NCBI GenBank assembly: GCA_037126765.1
Contig: JBBCBC010000007.1
Span: 22,081,667-22,145,666 of the forward strand
Length of the DNA stretch: 64,000 bases
From: Stenogyne calaminthoides
Lineage: Eukaryota > Streptophyta > Magnoliopsida > Lamiales > Lamiaceae
Direction of reading: 5' to 3'
The notes under the pieces were generated by a model. The model had not been told where the DNA came from. It was given only the letters and a program-made list of their open reading frames with translations, and did not search any database. Of this stretch, positions 34,703-47,640 are shown piece by piece. The first letter of the stretch is position 1. The number at the start of each line of letters is the position of its first letter. Made by a program: the position numbers and the translations under genes.

Positions 34703-35569
34703 TTATGCTGATTTGCTAAAGTATGTATGACAGTTAATATGAAAGCAAATAAGAACCCATGTATTTTTAAAGTGGTTCGGAGAACGCCTCCTACATCCAC
34801 TCCTTCCTTCATGGGGCACTTCCTTAATCCAAAGGAAACCTTAGTTTACGGTGTTAGGCATACCACCATACATATATTTATGGAGCTCTCACTCAACGGG
34901 ACTTATCTCCCTCACGGGATTGCCTATAGATGTTTAATGAGTACTCACTCTCGGGACTTATCTCCCTCAAGAGATCGCCTACAGGACTTATCTCCCTCAC
35001 GGGATCGCCTACTTAACTACCTCCCTTAACCACTAATTCTCTCTCAAGAGAGGGTTTGGGTTTGGTGTTATTTCCAACTAGGTGAGATTTTCCCTTACAT
35101 TGTTTTAGCCTTTAAGCTAAGGTTGAGAAAATCTCTCTAAGCTTAGGATATGACATTTATGCTTAGATATAATGAAGAACACACTTGGGTAAGTTTGAAT
35201 ATTTAATGCTCTGTGTTCTTGAATAGAGATGCTTGAATATTTGGCTTTAATCTTCACTTTGCATCATCCTCCATTATCTTCTTTTGAAGATAGTGCAATG
35301 TATTTATAGTGTGGATTTGAATATTACAGTGGAGAGTAAATTCAAATCCATATGAATAATCTTCCAGCTTTTCTTTGTCCTATTGCACTGTTACTTCCAG
35401 CTTTATGTCACATTCATATATGTGTTGTCATCTTCTCATTGGCCAACTTTTTGTGTATCTAACAGATTAGTTCAGCACGCCTGTTTACTGTTTAGCTCTT
35501 CTGATTTCAGCTCGCCTGATTTCTGGTATTCGGATTTCTGGTATGCAGGAATCTGGTCTGCAGATTTCT
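34703..35569 (-). repeat. Element X 5' LTR, outer part
   Basis: Continues element X after the E3 insertion. It resembles the E1 LTR in layout: a 'gtggttcggagaacgcctcc' block, short tandem repeats (34908-35012), 'tccaactaggtgagat', and a minus-strand TATA (CTATAAATA, 35301-35309). The expected end CCCAACA is absent. At about 35570 the sequence runs into the LTR of element A. Confidence 0.6.
34908..35012. repeat. Short tandem repeat in element X LTR
   Basis: Three copies of 'gggacttatctccctca' plus a GGAT.GCCTA box (the first G of the repeat is A in one copy), placed where E1 has its 44-bp array. Confidence 0.7.
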
Positions 35570-37402
35570 GGTATGCTTTTGCTTTGTATAACCTATGTAT
35601 TAAACACTTACTTACTGAAATAAATTATTTATCACTGTTGCTTTAAATATGATTGAATGTTATATATATTTATTGCAAACCGTTCATAGAATAGCATGTG
35701 TCACATTGTAGTTAACGTGGTGATACCAGATCACAAAAGATCACGTTAACAGACCCTTGTAAATAAGTGCGTGTTACACAACTTAGATATATCTGAACAA
35801 TCTATTGGTAGAAGTTGATGTGTAAAGCTCAGATTAGCTTGTCTAGACCGAGAGATTACACTAGTGCATTTGATGCGCTGAAGCGGACCTACAGAGAGGA
35901 TAAACTCATTCGCACTGACTTATGGGATGAAGAGATAGACCTCAGTGGTTGTTTTCTTAATCTCTGTCACTTAATAAGGACTGTGTGTGATTAGTAATTA
36001 TTGCTTTGACTTATAAATGGGAAGAGAATCACTGCGACTTCGATACCCTATATCTTGGGCAATAATATTAATTACATGACAGTTGCTAAATTAATACAGA
36101 GAATCGTGTGCTTGGAGAGTCTTGCATGATTAGTCCCCTTGGTGGGCTCAGAACCTTTATCATACCAAATCTTGCAAGTGGAATTAATTTTTCGGTATGG
36201 ATAATAATGTTGAGTTGTCCTTACTCCAAGGATAAAGATATTAATTAATATATAGCTTTCCAGTGGCTTAATTAATTAATGGACAAAATAATCTTAAACA
36301 CGTGAAATAATAATTGGGAGACATATTACCGTAATATGAGTTGAGATGGATAGTGCAATATTAATTATATAGTGGAATAAATTAATATTAATGGGCTGAA
36401 TTATATTGTGGATCAATATTGGAATTCAGAGGCCTATTGGAAGGTCCATCTTAATTCTCCTAAAGGTCCATCAAGTAGCTCAATTAAAGTCCAATAAATA
36501 AAAGATGCTTAAAATAAATTAAATTCTTTGTTGCATATTTTTCCTTAAAATTTTGAAAATATTAAAGGAAAAGAAGGAGAAGAATTTTCTTGAAAAGATT
36601 TTATGGAAAGGAGATGAGTATTCTTGGAATACAAGATTATCCCATAAATTCAAGAAATATCCCACTTGGTTTCTTTAATAGTAATTTTCGAATTATAGAG
36701 AAATAAAAGGGAAGAAAGATTTTCTTGATTTTTTTGGAAAATTTTTATAGAGAAAGATATGTATTCTTGGAACACAAGAATATCTCATAAATTCAAGAAA
36801 GATCCAATCTTGCAAATCCACCCTATTATTTTCGAAAATAGTGGCTAAATAAGAGTGTGAGATTTTTGTGAAAAAAATACACATGGATAGAAGAATATAT
36901 GAGATATATTCAAGATTTCTTGGAGATCAAGAAAAGATCTTTCCTAACCCTATTTTAGCTCAAATTTTCGGCCCCCCACCCCCTATTATAAATAGGGGAT
37001 GATTTTTTCATCCCAAAAACAATTCCATGAGTTCGAAAAGTTAGAAATTCACAAAGGTGGTGCAACAAATTATTTGATTTTCCTTTGTTTTATAATTGTT
37101 CATTGGAGAACCTTCCACCAAGGTTGTTGAGCAAGGACTTGAGAATACTTGAGAAGGACTTTTAGTTGGTTGCCAGATACCTGATCCTGTCTGTCTCAGA
37201 TCGTCTCTCCAACGGGTACGTTTACGTAAACTCCTAGAAATTCCGCATGCTAGGAACTTTTACGTGTATTATTATTTGCATCATGTTGTTCGATTGATTA
37301 TTTTTTGAATTCACGTAGGTAAATTCATGCTAGTAATAATCGTTAATTTAAATTTGTGTTTATGAGGTCATCTCGATAGATCCTGGCATATAGTATCCCA
37401 AA
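35570..37402 (+). repeat. Element A 5' LTR
   Basis: Homologous over its length to LTR B (for example 'actgaaataaattatttatc' and 'gggctcagaa'). The first roughly 17 bp that LTR B has, including TGTTGGGG, are missing. The TATA box ATTATAAATAGGGG is at 36985-36998. It ends near CCCAAAA, just before the PBS. Confidence 0.8.
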
Positions 37403-37405
37403 ACC

Positions 37406-37422
37406 TGGTATCAGAGCCCTGG
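37406..37422 (+). other. Element A primer binding site
   Basis: TGGTATCAGAGCCCTGG, complementary to initiator Met tRNA. Confidence 0.9.
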
Positions 37423-37931
37423 TTCGAGCTTTGATCTTTTAAACTGTAATTTAAATTGTTGTTTATTAAAATTGAAATTGAATAGTAGAACTGTTAGATC
37501 TGTTTTGCAGGTATCCAATTGTCATGGTATTATAATGTGCTTATTTACATGCATGCAAATAATTTATTGGTTTTTAATTCGATTCGTTCGGATTTATTTT
37601 TCTCATGAGAAAATCCACGAGTAAATTAGAATTTGTTTGATTTGTTCAATGTAATAGACCAGTCTAGATCTAGGTTTATTTATTTTTGTAAATAAATTAT
37701 AATCGGATCGAGAACGATGATGGAGACGGAGAGTTAAAGACGGACGTCCAAGTGCCCGGACGTATGCGAGCCAAGGAGATGCACACGTCGCTAGGCTGTC
37801 GCGTACGAGGCGAGGTGGATGCGCGCAAGGTGCGCGGGCTGAACTTGGACGGGGCGGTCCTGCACGCGGGCGCGCGCATGGGCGCAAGCGAGGCGCACAT
37901 GCGGGCAGGGCTGGGCGACATGGGGGCGCGG
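37423..37931 (+). other. Element A leader with GC-rich island
   Basis: AT-rich to about 37720, then an abrupt GC-rich stretch (37730-37931) full of GCGCG, GGCGC and GGACG words. It resumes beyond LTR B at 54275-54420. Open frames on both strands there have no recognisable domain, so I call no gene. Confidence 0.6.
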
Positions 37932-39617
37932 TGTTGGGGTTATACTTGAAAGTATGCTTTTTACTTTGTATAACCAAACTGAATTTTTTATTTATTTACT
38001 GAAATAAATTATTTATCACTGTTGCATTAAATACGATTGAATGCTATATATATTTACTGCATACCTGTTCAATAAATAGTACGTGTTACATTGTAGTTAA
38101 TTTGGTGATACCAGATCACGAAAGATCAATTTAACAGTTCCTAGTAACTAAGTACAAATTCACAACCTAGATGGAAATGAACAAACCATCGTGAAAGGTT
38201 GAAGTGTAAGGCTCAAATTGACTTGTCTTGACCAAGAGATTACACTAGTGCATTATGATGCGCTGAATAGGACCTACAGGAGGATAAATTCTTCAGTACT
38301 GAATATAGAAGAATTAGACCTCAGTTATTCGTTATTTCTTAATATACGTTCCTTAAATAGGATCATGTGAAATTAATAACTATTGCTTTGACTTATGATG
38401 GGAAGAGAATCAACGTGATTTGATACCTTATATCTTGGGCAATATTATTAGTTACACGACGATTGCTAATATTTAATACGGAGAATCGTGTGCAAGCACA
38501 TCTTGCTTGATTTGTCACCTTGGTGGGCTCAGAAGCTTTATCATACCAAATCTTGCAAGAGGAAATTTATTTCCGGTATGGATAATAATGTTGAGCTGTC
38601 TTTACTCCAAGGATAAATATATTAATTAATATAAAGCTTTTTCAGTGGCTTAATTAATTAGTGGACTAAATAATCTTAAACACGAAAATAATAACCGGGA
38701 GCCATATTATTGAAGCATCGTAATATGGATTAAGATGGATAGTTCAATATTAATTTTATAGTGGAATAAATTAATATTAATGGGCTTGAATGATATTTTT
38801 GCTTAATATTAAAGTTTCATAGCCCATTGAATGTCCAATCTTAATTCTCCTAAATGCCCCTCAAATAGCCCAATTAAATTCCAATTAATGAAAAGGAGAA
38901 GAAAATATTATTGCCCTATTTTTCCAATATTTTTGAAAATATTAAGAAGTAGGGAGAAAAGATTTTCTTGATTTTCGTGGAAAGAATTTTATGGAATAAG
39001 TATTCTTGAGATACAAGTTTATCCCATATATTCAAGATATGTCAAATATCTTTTTCCTTCCCCATTAATAGGTAATTTTCGAAAATTACTTATAAATAAG
39101 GGAGGAGATTTTGTGGAAAATATATTTATGGGAAATAAAATATATTGGATATATTCAAGATTACTTCTTGTACAAGAATTAAAGATCTTCCCATATCTTT
39201 TTTAGGGAAAAATTTCGACCACCCCTTATGTTATAAATAGGGGATGAATTTTTCATCCCCAATGCAATTCCATGTGTTGGAAAAATTAAAAATCCACAAA
39301 GGTGGTGGCATATATTTTTAGTTTTCTCCTTTATTAAAATCGTTCGTGAGAATTATTCTACCGGATTACGTTCGTGGACATGAGACATATTTGAGAAGGC
39401 ACTTTGGGTTGATCAATCGTCTCAATGGTTGTCTCTACAAGAGGTATGTAATCTCGTAACTCCTAGATTCCGCATGCTTAGGATTTACGTGAATTACGTG
39501 CACACATGTTGTTGTTGCTTATTTAATTATTATGTTGAATTAATTTCGGATTGATTCATGTTAGTAATTAATTGAATAATTTAAATATGTATTTAAATAC
39601 ACATCGAATAGATCCGG

Positions 39618-41175
39618 TGTTGGGAAATTTATAGTTTTGATGAAAGTTCCAAAAAACACATGTAATAGGACCAGTCAGACCTGTTAGCTGACTGATGTTT
39701 ATATTACCTGCTATAGGAGACCAGTTGATAATGATTGTATAGAACAACTGATGAAATAGATAGGTCACATATTGAGGGGGGAAACTCAATATGTATAGGT
39801 CCGATCTGAAGACTCAAAAGACAGCTGATATCCGACAGGCCGGAATGCAAGACAAGAACAGAAGATCAGATCGATCTGATCTAGTCTGATATCTCAGCTG
39901 AAGTCATGTAGATCAAACTCTGAATACTCGAAGATCAGACCAGAAGACCTATATCAGTCGAGTCTGCTAGTTGAAGCTAAGTCAACCGGCACCTGAAGAC
40001 TCTATCAGGTAGACTGATCAGTTCAGACTGATCAGGTCAGCTCATCAGGTAAAATCTGATGTTTCACCTAATCATACGTCTATGATCTGAACAAGAAGAA
40101 TGTCAAACTTAGTTGGAAGAATAACTCTGAAAAGTGAGTCTGCTATCCAATAAGAACAAGACACGTATGATCGGAGCCGGCAATTGCGGGATTTCGATGC
40201 TACCTCTCTGTAACGGCTACAAAGTACAAATTCACGCTTTTGGCCATGCCGTTCCTGAAGCTCGTCACATCAAGCCTGCAAGTCTACCAAATATAGCCTG
40301 AAATTCAAATTGCTCTCCAACGGCTCTTTGATTTCAAGGTCTATATATATGGGATTACACTTTAGAGTGAAAAAATGGAGACTCTGAACAATTAAGAAGC
40401 TCAAGCAATTCTCAGATTTCCGCACAAGAACACGAACAAGAAGATTAATTTTTATTAAGTGTTCATCCCATAAGTTCTTAGCATAGAAATCTTTTCATCT
40501 AGCTGTTAGGCTGCTTATACGCAAGAAAAGATTTCATAGTTGGAACCAAAACAATCTTACCAAACCCCCAAGTTAGGTTAAGTTGTTTAGCAAGATTTTA
40601 GACTAGGGTTTCTAGTTCTGATCTCTGGGATCGGTTGAGTGTGAACTCCTTAAACATCTAGTCGGTGTATTGTGTTGGACTTACACATAAAACAAAGTCC
40701 AGTTGGTTAAGTAGGTGCCCCTTGTGATAGGGAAGAGTGGACGCAGGACTGGTTTGTCCGAACCACTATAAATCTTGTGTGCCTTTACCGCTTTGATTAA
40801 CTGATTACACAATCGCACACAACCCTTTAAAGCGCATACATATTCCAAGTTGAGATCAGTTAGCACCAAGCTTCTGATCAGATCAAACGTGACACTTCAG
40901 TCAAACTGATTAAAAGATTAACCTTGGAATCAGATTTATCAAAACTGGTTTTTCACACGGGTAAAACTTAAGCTTCCGCACACATCAGTTAAACTGATAG
41001 TTACCGAACTGATCTGCCTTCAGGCGATCAGTAAGTTGGTTATCAGCCCAAACTGATTCACTCGCACTCTGATCAGGTTAACTGACCTCACACCTGATTT
41101 GCACAAAAGTTTTCAGAAGTCTATTCACCCCTCCCCTCTAGACTTCTGCCCTCACAAACCCGTTCGGGACCTACA
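39618..41175 (+). repeat. E4 5' LTR
   Basis: 1,558 bp, TGTTGGGAAATTTA to GGGACCTACA. TATA box CTATATATAT at 40341-40350. Related to, but distinct from, the E3 LTR. Confidence 0.95.
40341..40350 (+). promoter_or_regulatory. TATA box of E4 LTR
   Basis: CTATATATAT followed by GGGATTACAC. The same layout occurs in E3. Confidence 0.6.
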
Positions 41176-41177
41176 AG

Positions 41178-41194
41178 TGGTATCAGAGCAGTTG
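41178..41194 (+). other. E4 primer binding site
   Basis: TGGTATCAGAGCAGTTG starts two bases after the LTR. Confidence 0.93.
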
Positions 41195-41312
41195 GTTCTA
41201 CAGACCACTGACTTTGTGTATCATCGATTCTTAAGGAAGAATCTTTGTGGTCAACTGAACTGATCTTGAAAAACCGTTTTTAAAACTCATTCATTTTCCA
41301 AAACCACTCAGC

Positions 41313-43100
41313 ATGGATAACACCTCAGGTATGTATCATGATCTGCCAAAGTTCTCAATCGATGAGTATGCAGATTGGGCCATATATATGTCCAACCATC
41401 TAGGTTCGATAAGCGGCAGAATGATGGAAGTCATCGAAAGAGGACCCATCATCATTTATTACGACAACCCTGCAGTTGGAGGAGATCCAGACTTTGCACC
41501 GGGGAGTCTTGTGCGAAAAAGCCCAGCCTTGATGGATGCAGAAGAAAGAAAGTCAGATACTCTAGATACTATCGCGAGGCATATTATCATGAAAACCATG
41601 GATAAGGTCACCAAGGAAAAGATTAAGTATCTCAAAACTGCGAAAACAATGTGGGATACTCTGCATTTGAGATATGCGAGGGAAATGAACAGATAAAAGA
41701 TACCGTCTACAAGTTTAACCGGTAAAGTTCGAAAAAATCAAGATGTTTTCAAACTAAAACCATCAACGAACTCGATGGAAGGATTACAATGTCTATAAAC
41801 AAGCTTCGAGAACTTGGTAGAGATGTCCGATAAAGATATCAACTACAAAATCCTAAGGTCTCTCACCAAGAAATGGGACATGAAGGTCACGCAGAATCAA
41901 GGATTGCCAAGACATTTAAAAAATGAAGCCAAGTAACTTGTTCTTGAGCCTTAAAGCTCACGAGTTCGATTTGATTGAAAAGAGAAATGTTCGATGAAGA
42001 TGAGGTGCCCACGAAGCCTCAACTTCAAAATCGATTGCTTTTAAGGCAAACCAAAGAAGAGAACGAAGGCCAACGAACCCTGTTGGGAATATAGTGAGTC
42101 GGCAGTATCAGACGCTTCGCTACCGTAGAAGCTTGAGAAGTCAAACGTCCAACTTGGTAAGTATCGAAGATTTTATAAGGACTATCAACATAGCCAAGGA
42201 AGAGATAGGAGATCAGCCAACAGATCTCCAGAAAGAACCAGATCTGATGATCGGAGGGATCACAGAGATGAAAGGAAAAGAGATAGTCAGACTGAGGAAG
42301 GAAGAGATAACCAATCAGATGTAAGAAGCTCGGACTACTATCGAAAAAGCGAAGTCACCGATAGGTCATACAGACGGAGTGATTCACCCGAAGGAAAGGT
42401 TCGTGGATCAAGGAGCGCGGTTTCAACCGCGGAGAAGCCAGTCACTATAGCGCAGACGCCTGCACTCGACGCCAAGAGAAAGGGAAGAAAAGAGGAATGT
42501 AAGAGAGCAAACGATATAGGGACGTAAGAGCCATGGTTGCTGATATGTCAGGAATTGACGATTCCTATCTGCCCTCTGAAGACTCAGGATACTCCTCAGA
42601 GAAGATCGGGCGATCGGACAAGTGCTTTTGACTTCTATGAAAATGAAGATCCGATATTCTCTAGACGATGATGAGATCTCGCCTGATGGCCAGGAGGACC
42701 AACTGGAGGTAACCTCCAAACCCGCTTCGCTTCGCTTTACACACCGCTATCATTAGCACACCGGCCGGGAGATTGACTGCAATTTCTACGAGAGCAATTG
42801 CTTGAGGATCTCGCCAATGCAAAGAGACACTTATGCTATAGTGGAAGTGAAAATGACAAGCCGAGAATTAGAAATAATCACCTTGCTAAAGAGAATGATC
42901 TCAAGAAAGTCTCTCGAACTTCAATTCTGTTAAACCGCCGAAGGCAACCGAGGAATGTAACATTCGAAAGTTAAGGCTTCGATCGGAGAAGCAGATCAAA
43001 GATCACCGGCAATTAACAAACAAAGAAGTTCGATGACTTCAAAATTCTTCAAGCAAAATTCGATGAGTTGTTCCAAAAGCATGAAAGTCCGAAATCATCG
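41313..43100 (+). pseudogene. E4 gag
   Basis: Opens MDNTSGMYHDLPKFSIDEY and reads cleanly for about 115 codons (to about 41660), matching E3 gag. After that the frame shifts every few dozen bases. Homology to E3 is still visible at DNA level, including the Arg/Asp-rich region (42190-42320) and a wrecked zinc knuckle (about 42415-42465, 'tttcaaccgcggagaagcc'). Many lesions sit where CAG or CTG is expected, so part of the damage may be artefact. Confidence 0.82.
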
Positions 43101-43879
43101 AGGATAATCTGCGAAGAAAATAGAGGTTTTCACAAAATCATCTAAAACCTGTTCAAGACATGAACACCTATTTCGAACAACGATTAATAAGAAGGGACTT
43201 GGCTATGAAAACCCTTCCACATCCTCAAAAGCCCCTACCGATTCATCTCAAAAAAGGTGTAATCAGACGAAGTTTCGACAAAGATACACCAAAAGCCAAA
43301 CATGTATCTAATAAGGAAAAAAAGACCGGTTGAGTGAGCAGTGCCTAACCGTAAGGGGAACGTAAAATGGACCCTAATCGGTAAAAGCATCACCGAGGAA
43401 TCAACAGAAGAACCCGATTCTTTCGAAGAGACCTCAACTCGATCAATAGATCGTATCGAAAAAGACAAACCCGTAAAAGGGAAGTCCAATCTGAGACCTA
43501 ATCAAGGTCACCGCCTAATAAGCATGCTTCGTAAACCGCGCAAAAACCACCTATGCCGAAAAGATATGAATCTTTTGATGGTAGCAATCGTACCTACCCC
43601 TATAATCGTAAATCTAGGTCGCAGACCGAACCATTAATGGATAAAAAAGAAGACAAACGAAAAAGATAAATCCCAAGTCTTCTAAGTCATCCAAGGTTCA
43701 CACTAATAATCATACAAATCGAGAAAGCATATCTGAGACGTATGATTATGTTGATAGGTATGGGAGACAAATCGGGCCTTCGATCTAACCGATCACAATA
43801 GAAGTGCTCGTTTGTATGGATCCCCAAAACTTATCCTAACCCCGGGACCCAATCCAAAAGGGTACCTAAAGCCCGATTT

Positions 43880-45060
43880 GGTCTGCAGGATCGTGGTCCG
43901 CCAACAAAGGAGGTGTGCAAGCAACTATCCGATACATCGATAGTGGATGCTCAAGGCACATGACAGAAGCAAGCACCTCCTCGGCTTTCATACATAGAAC
44001 GAAAGGCCAGCGTGTACTCTTCGGTGATGATAACTTTGGTTATACCAAAGGGTTGAACCTTAGAGAATGATGATGTACAAATAATGGAGTCTCGTATGTC
44101 GAAGGTCTAAAGCACAACCTATTATCGGTTTCACAATTTTCTGCGACAACGGATTCGGTGTTGAGTTCTCGACCGACCAATGCACTATCAAGAATCGAGC
44201 CACTCAATGATTTTGCTAATCGGTTCAAGGAAAGGGACGATCTACACGGTGATTGGAAGCAGTTGCCCAAGAAATGCATGCCCGATTGTCAAGAGTTCCA
44301 AAAGTAGCGATTGGCTCGCACAAAAGAATGAGCCATCCGAACTTTAAAACTCTTAATAAGATTGCAAGGATGTCTCTAGTGGAAGGACTTCCGAATGAAG
44401 TATTTTTCAAAGGATCGGACATGTATCGCATGTCGGAAGGGAAAACAGTCAAAGCTTCATTTAAGGAATTCCGGACCGGCATCCAATCTTCTTGTTGCTT
44501 CATATGGATCTATTCGGACCGATTACACCGGTCGATCTCAACGACGAAATACACTCGTAATCGTGGATGACTACTCCAAGTTTTACCGGGTTATATTCTT
44601 ACATAAGAAGAATGAGGCGACAACGAAGATACCCGAAGCCGCTAAAAAGATTACAAAATGAGAAAGGGTGTCAACGTAGTAAAAATCGATCGATAAAAGG
44701 TATGAATTTCGAACTCTTTTATTCTTGATTTTTGCTCTAAGTTTGGTATATAGCATGAAACATCACCGCAAGGACGCCACAACAAAATGGAATAATGAAA
44801 CGGAGGAACAGAACTCTCAAAGAAGTTTCGCCGACGATGTTAAATTTGAACATGCAATACCAAACCGTTTCGGGCGTAATAATCAACACGCATGCCATAC
44901 TCGTAACGGATGTCTTCGACTAAGGCTCACTACAAAACGCCCTATGAATCGGAAGGGCGACGTAAAACCTCGTGTCTCTTACTTCCATGTTTTTGGGTGT
45001 AAGTGTTTCCTACACAACAATGGGAAGAGTCGGGTTGAAAACCTTTGAAGCCAAGTCGAT
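43880..45060 (+). pseudogene. E4 pol: protease and integrase
   Basis: The protease DSG is at 43939-43947 (IDSGCSRHM context). Pre-integrase residues KTLNKIARMSLVEGLPNEV are at about 44345-44400. Integrase residues VIVDDYSKFYRVIFL are near 44560-44600, and FHVFGCKCFLHNNGK is near 44983-45025. Almost every segment is in a new frame. The second Asp and the Glu cannot be placed with confidence. Confidence 0.8.
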
Positions 45061-45112
45061 GAGGGTATATTCTTAGGATATTCCTCATCTATCAAGGCTT
45101 TCGTGGTCTACA

Positions 45113-47245
45113 ATGCATTTAACCCTACTTGTGGAAGAAACACCCCATGTAGTCTTTGATGAAGCATCTTCTGATCAAGAGAAATCTGCCTCAGAACAAG
45201 ATGTACCTGATCAACAAGTACCTGATGCTCAGAAAATGGATCAGCTAATGATCAAGGAGAAAGAATCAGAAACCGTAACGGTATACATTCCAGATCTAGT
45301 CGATTCACGGATCATTCGGATCCTAAGGTACGAAAAAACTGTTGGTGAAGAAGCCGTCTGGTGAGACAGTATCAACCGAACTATTCGGTTCGAGGGGAAC
45401 ACTGAAGTTCCCGATTAACAATAAAGAAAGACATGATGAGTCCAACATCAGCTGAGACTTGTTCTTATCAAGTGGATCATAACTCTGCACCACTCCCAAT
45501 CGCTAGTAATGAAATTTTATCAGAAACGGACGATGTTCTCCAAACCAACGCAAATCAGAACAGAAGGACCTGGATAACCAGTCATCCAACTGATCTGATA
45601 ATCGGAGACCCATCTGATAAAGTTAAAACTAGACATCAGATTGGTGAAAGTGCCATGTATTCAAGTTATCCGTCTATGAAGGAACCAACAACTATAGAGG
45701 AAGCTCTACAAGACGCAAGCTGGATTCTAGCAATGCAGGAAGAGCTGGAATAGTTCGACAGAAATCAAGTGTAGACAGACCAACTCATCAAGACGTAATT
45801 GGCACAAAGTGGGTATTCAAGAACAAGAGAGATGAGAAAAACATCATCACCAGAAATAAGGCAAGACTTGTTGCTAAGGGGTATTCACAATCAGAAGGAA
45901 TTGATTATGATGAGACCTTTGCACCAGTCGCTCGTCTAGAAGCCATTAAATTTGTTTTCGGCATATACGCCTACAGAGGGTTCATGTGGTATCGATGGAC
46001 GTAAAGAGTGCTTTCTTAAACGGGGTACTAGCAGAGGAAGTTTATGTCGAACAACCTCCAGGCTTTGAAAAGAGCAACCAGGTGTACCGTCTAAGAAAAG
46101 CTCTCTATGGCCTGAAACAGGCTCCTCGAGCTTGGTATGATACACTCTCTCAGTTCTTGATCGAAAGTGGGTTCACTAAAGGAGCAATGGATGTAACCTT
46201 ATTCGAGAATAGAAGATGGAAAAGATATTCGATGGTTGATTTACGTGGGCGACATCATCTTCGGATCTCCCAACAAAAGTCTATGTGAAAGATTCAAAGA
46301 ACCGATGCAAGGGAAATTCGAGATGTCCATGATGGGTCGATGAATTACTTTACGGGTCTTCAAGTAAAGCAAAGTATGAATGAATATTCATCTCGCCAAG
46401 CAAAAGTACACTAGGAACTTATTGGCTAAGTTTGGAGTTCAAAATAGTAAAAAAGCCAAAATTCCTATGATGATTTGGATTCAAGATGGATCCAGATGAG
46501 GATGGTCGAAAACAAATCGGAAGGAATATATGGCTCTCATTGGATCTCTACTATACCGATCGCCAGCCAGACCGGATATAACCTCATGATGAGGTGTATG
46601 TGCGATTTCGTGCAAATCCAATGATAAGTCACCTAGAAGCTAGCCTAAGCGGATTCTTAAGTATCTGAAGGGGACGAATAAATCTTGGTTTATTTTACCC
46701 ATCGATGATAATCTAGAGCTTAGTGGGTATTCGATTACGATTATGGAGGTTGCAAGATTGATGAAAAAATCCACCTCAGAACTTGTCGGTTCTTAGGAAG
46801 TAAAACCGATCTCGTGGTTTTCAAAAAGCGGACATCGGTTGCAACATCCACTCTTGAAGCGAGAATATATGGTGCAGGAAGTCGTTGTTCCCAACCTGCT
46901 CCGCTTAGTCGGCGGTGAGGATTACAACATTGAAGCTAAGAATGTACCTATTTTTCGTGACAAAGAATAATAGTCTTTATTGCAATCACTCAGAATCCAG
47001 TTCTACATACAAGATGCAAGCATGTGGATGTCAGGCACCATTTTATAAGAGATCATGTTGAAAAGAAGAATATCAGAATGGAAAAGATTCATACTGATAT
47101 ACAGAAAGCTGATATTCTAACTAAGCCACTAGCTGAGATCGATTCAGAGAATTATGCAATGAGCTAAGGGCTTTTGGATCTTGGAGAAAATGCACCTAAA
47201 ATGTTTGATGGATTGTTCTCCAGAACCAGCTGGTTAAGAGACTAA
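45113..47245 (+). pseudogene. E4 pol: RT and RNase H
   Basis: The linker and RT start are clean in 45433-45753 (ASWILAMQEELE). RT continues with MDVKSAFLNGVLAEEVYVEQ (45990 on) and ALYGLKQAPRAWYDTL. The catalytic YVDD is altered to YVGD (46242-46253). From about 46200 to 46960 the sequence is full of small shifts. The RNase H end is clean again from 46975 (NPVLHTRCKHVDV, KADILTKPLAE), ending SRTSWLRD at 47245. Confidence 0.88.
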
Positions 47246-47640
47246 CCAGGCTGAAAGGAATCAGTTGAGTTTGGTATCTCAACTGATCAGAAGATCAGTC
47301 AAGGAACTGATATGAGAATATGCCGATCAGATTTAAAGTTTATCAGATTTAATGAACTGATCGTTTAAAGGATTATCTGATTAAATCTGTTCAGTTATTC
47401 TTTGTAAGTCAATTAAGCTGAATTTCAACAAGATTCAAAGGAACTGATCAGTTTTACAAGTTATCAGATTTAGGGTTTATCAGATTAAAGGAAACACACA
47501 ATTTTAAAGGAATATCTGATTAAATCAGTTAGGATATTTTACATCCTTGTAAGTCGATTGAGCTGATATTCAACAAGCAAGATTCACAAGTGGTATTCAC
47601 AAGATTAAAGCTTAAAATCGCATAAGGAAACAGGAATTTT
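47246..47640 (+). other. E4 post-pol region with a tandem duplication
   Basis: No gene. The segment with 'tatctgattaaatc' plus 'ctttgtaagtc' or 'ccttgtaagtc' plus 'ttcaacaag' occurs twice (about 47374-47450 and 47502-47590). E5 has a single copy at 58665-58735. Confidence 0.65.

Noticed and set aside
37603..37977. GC-rich reading frames in element A leader
   Set aside because: High GC lengthens frames by chance. No motif, and the island is split by LTR B without sign of a gene.
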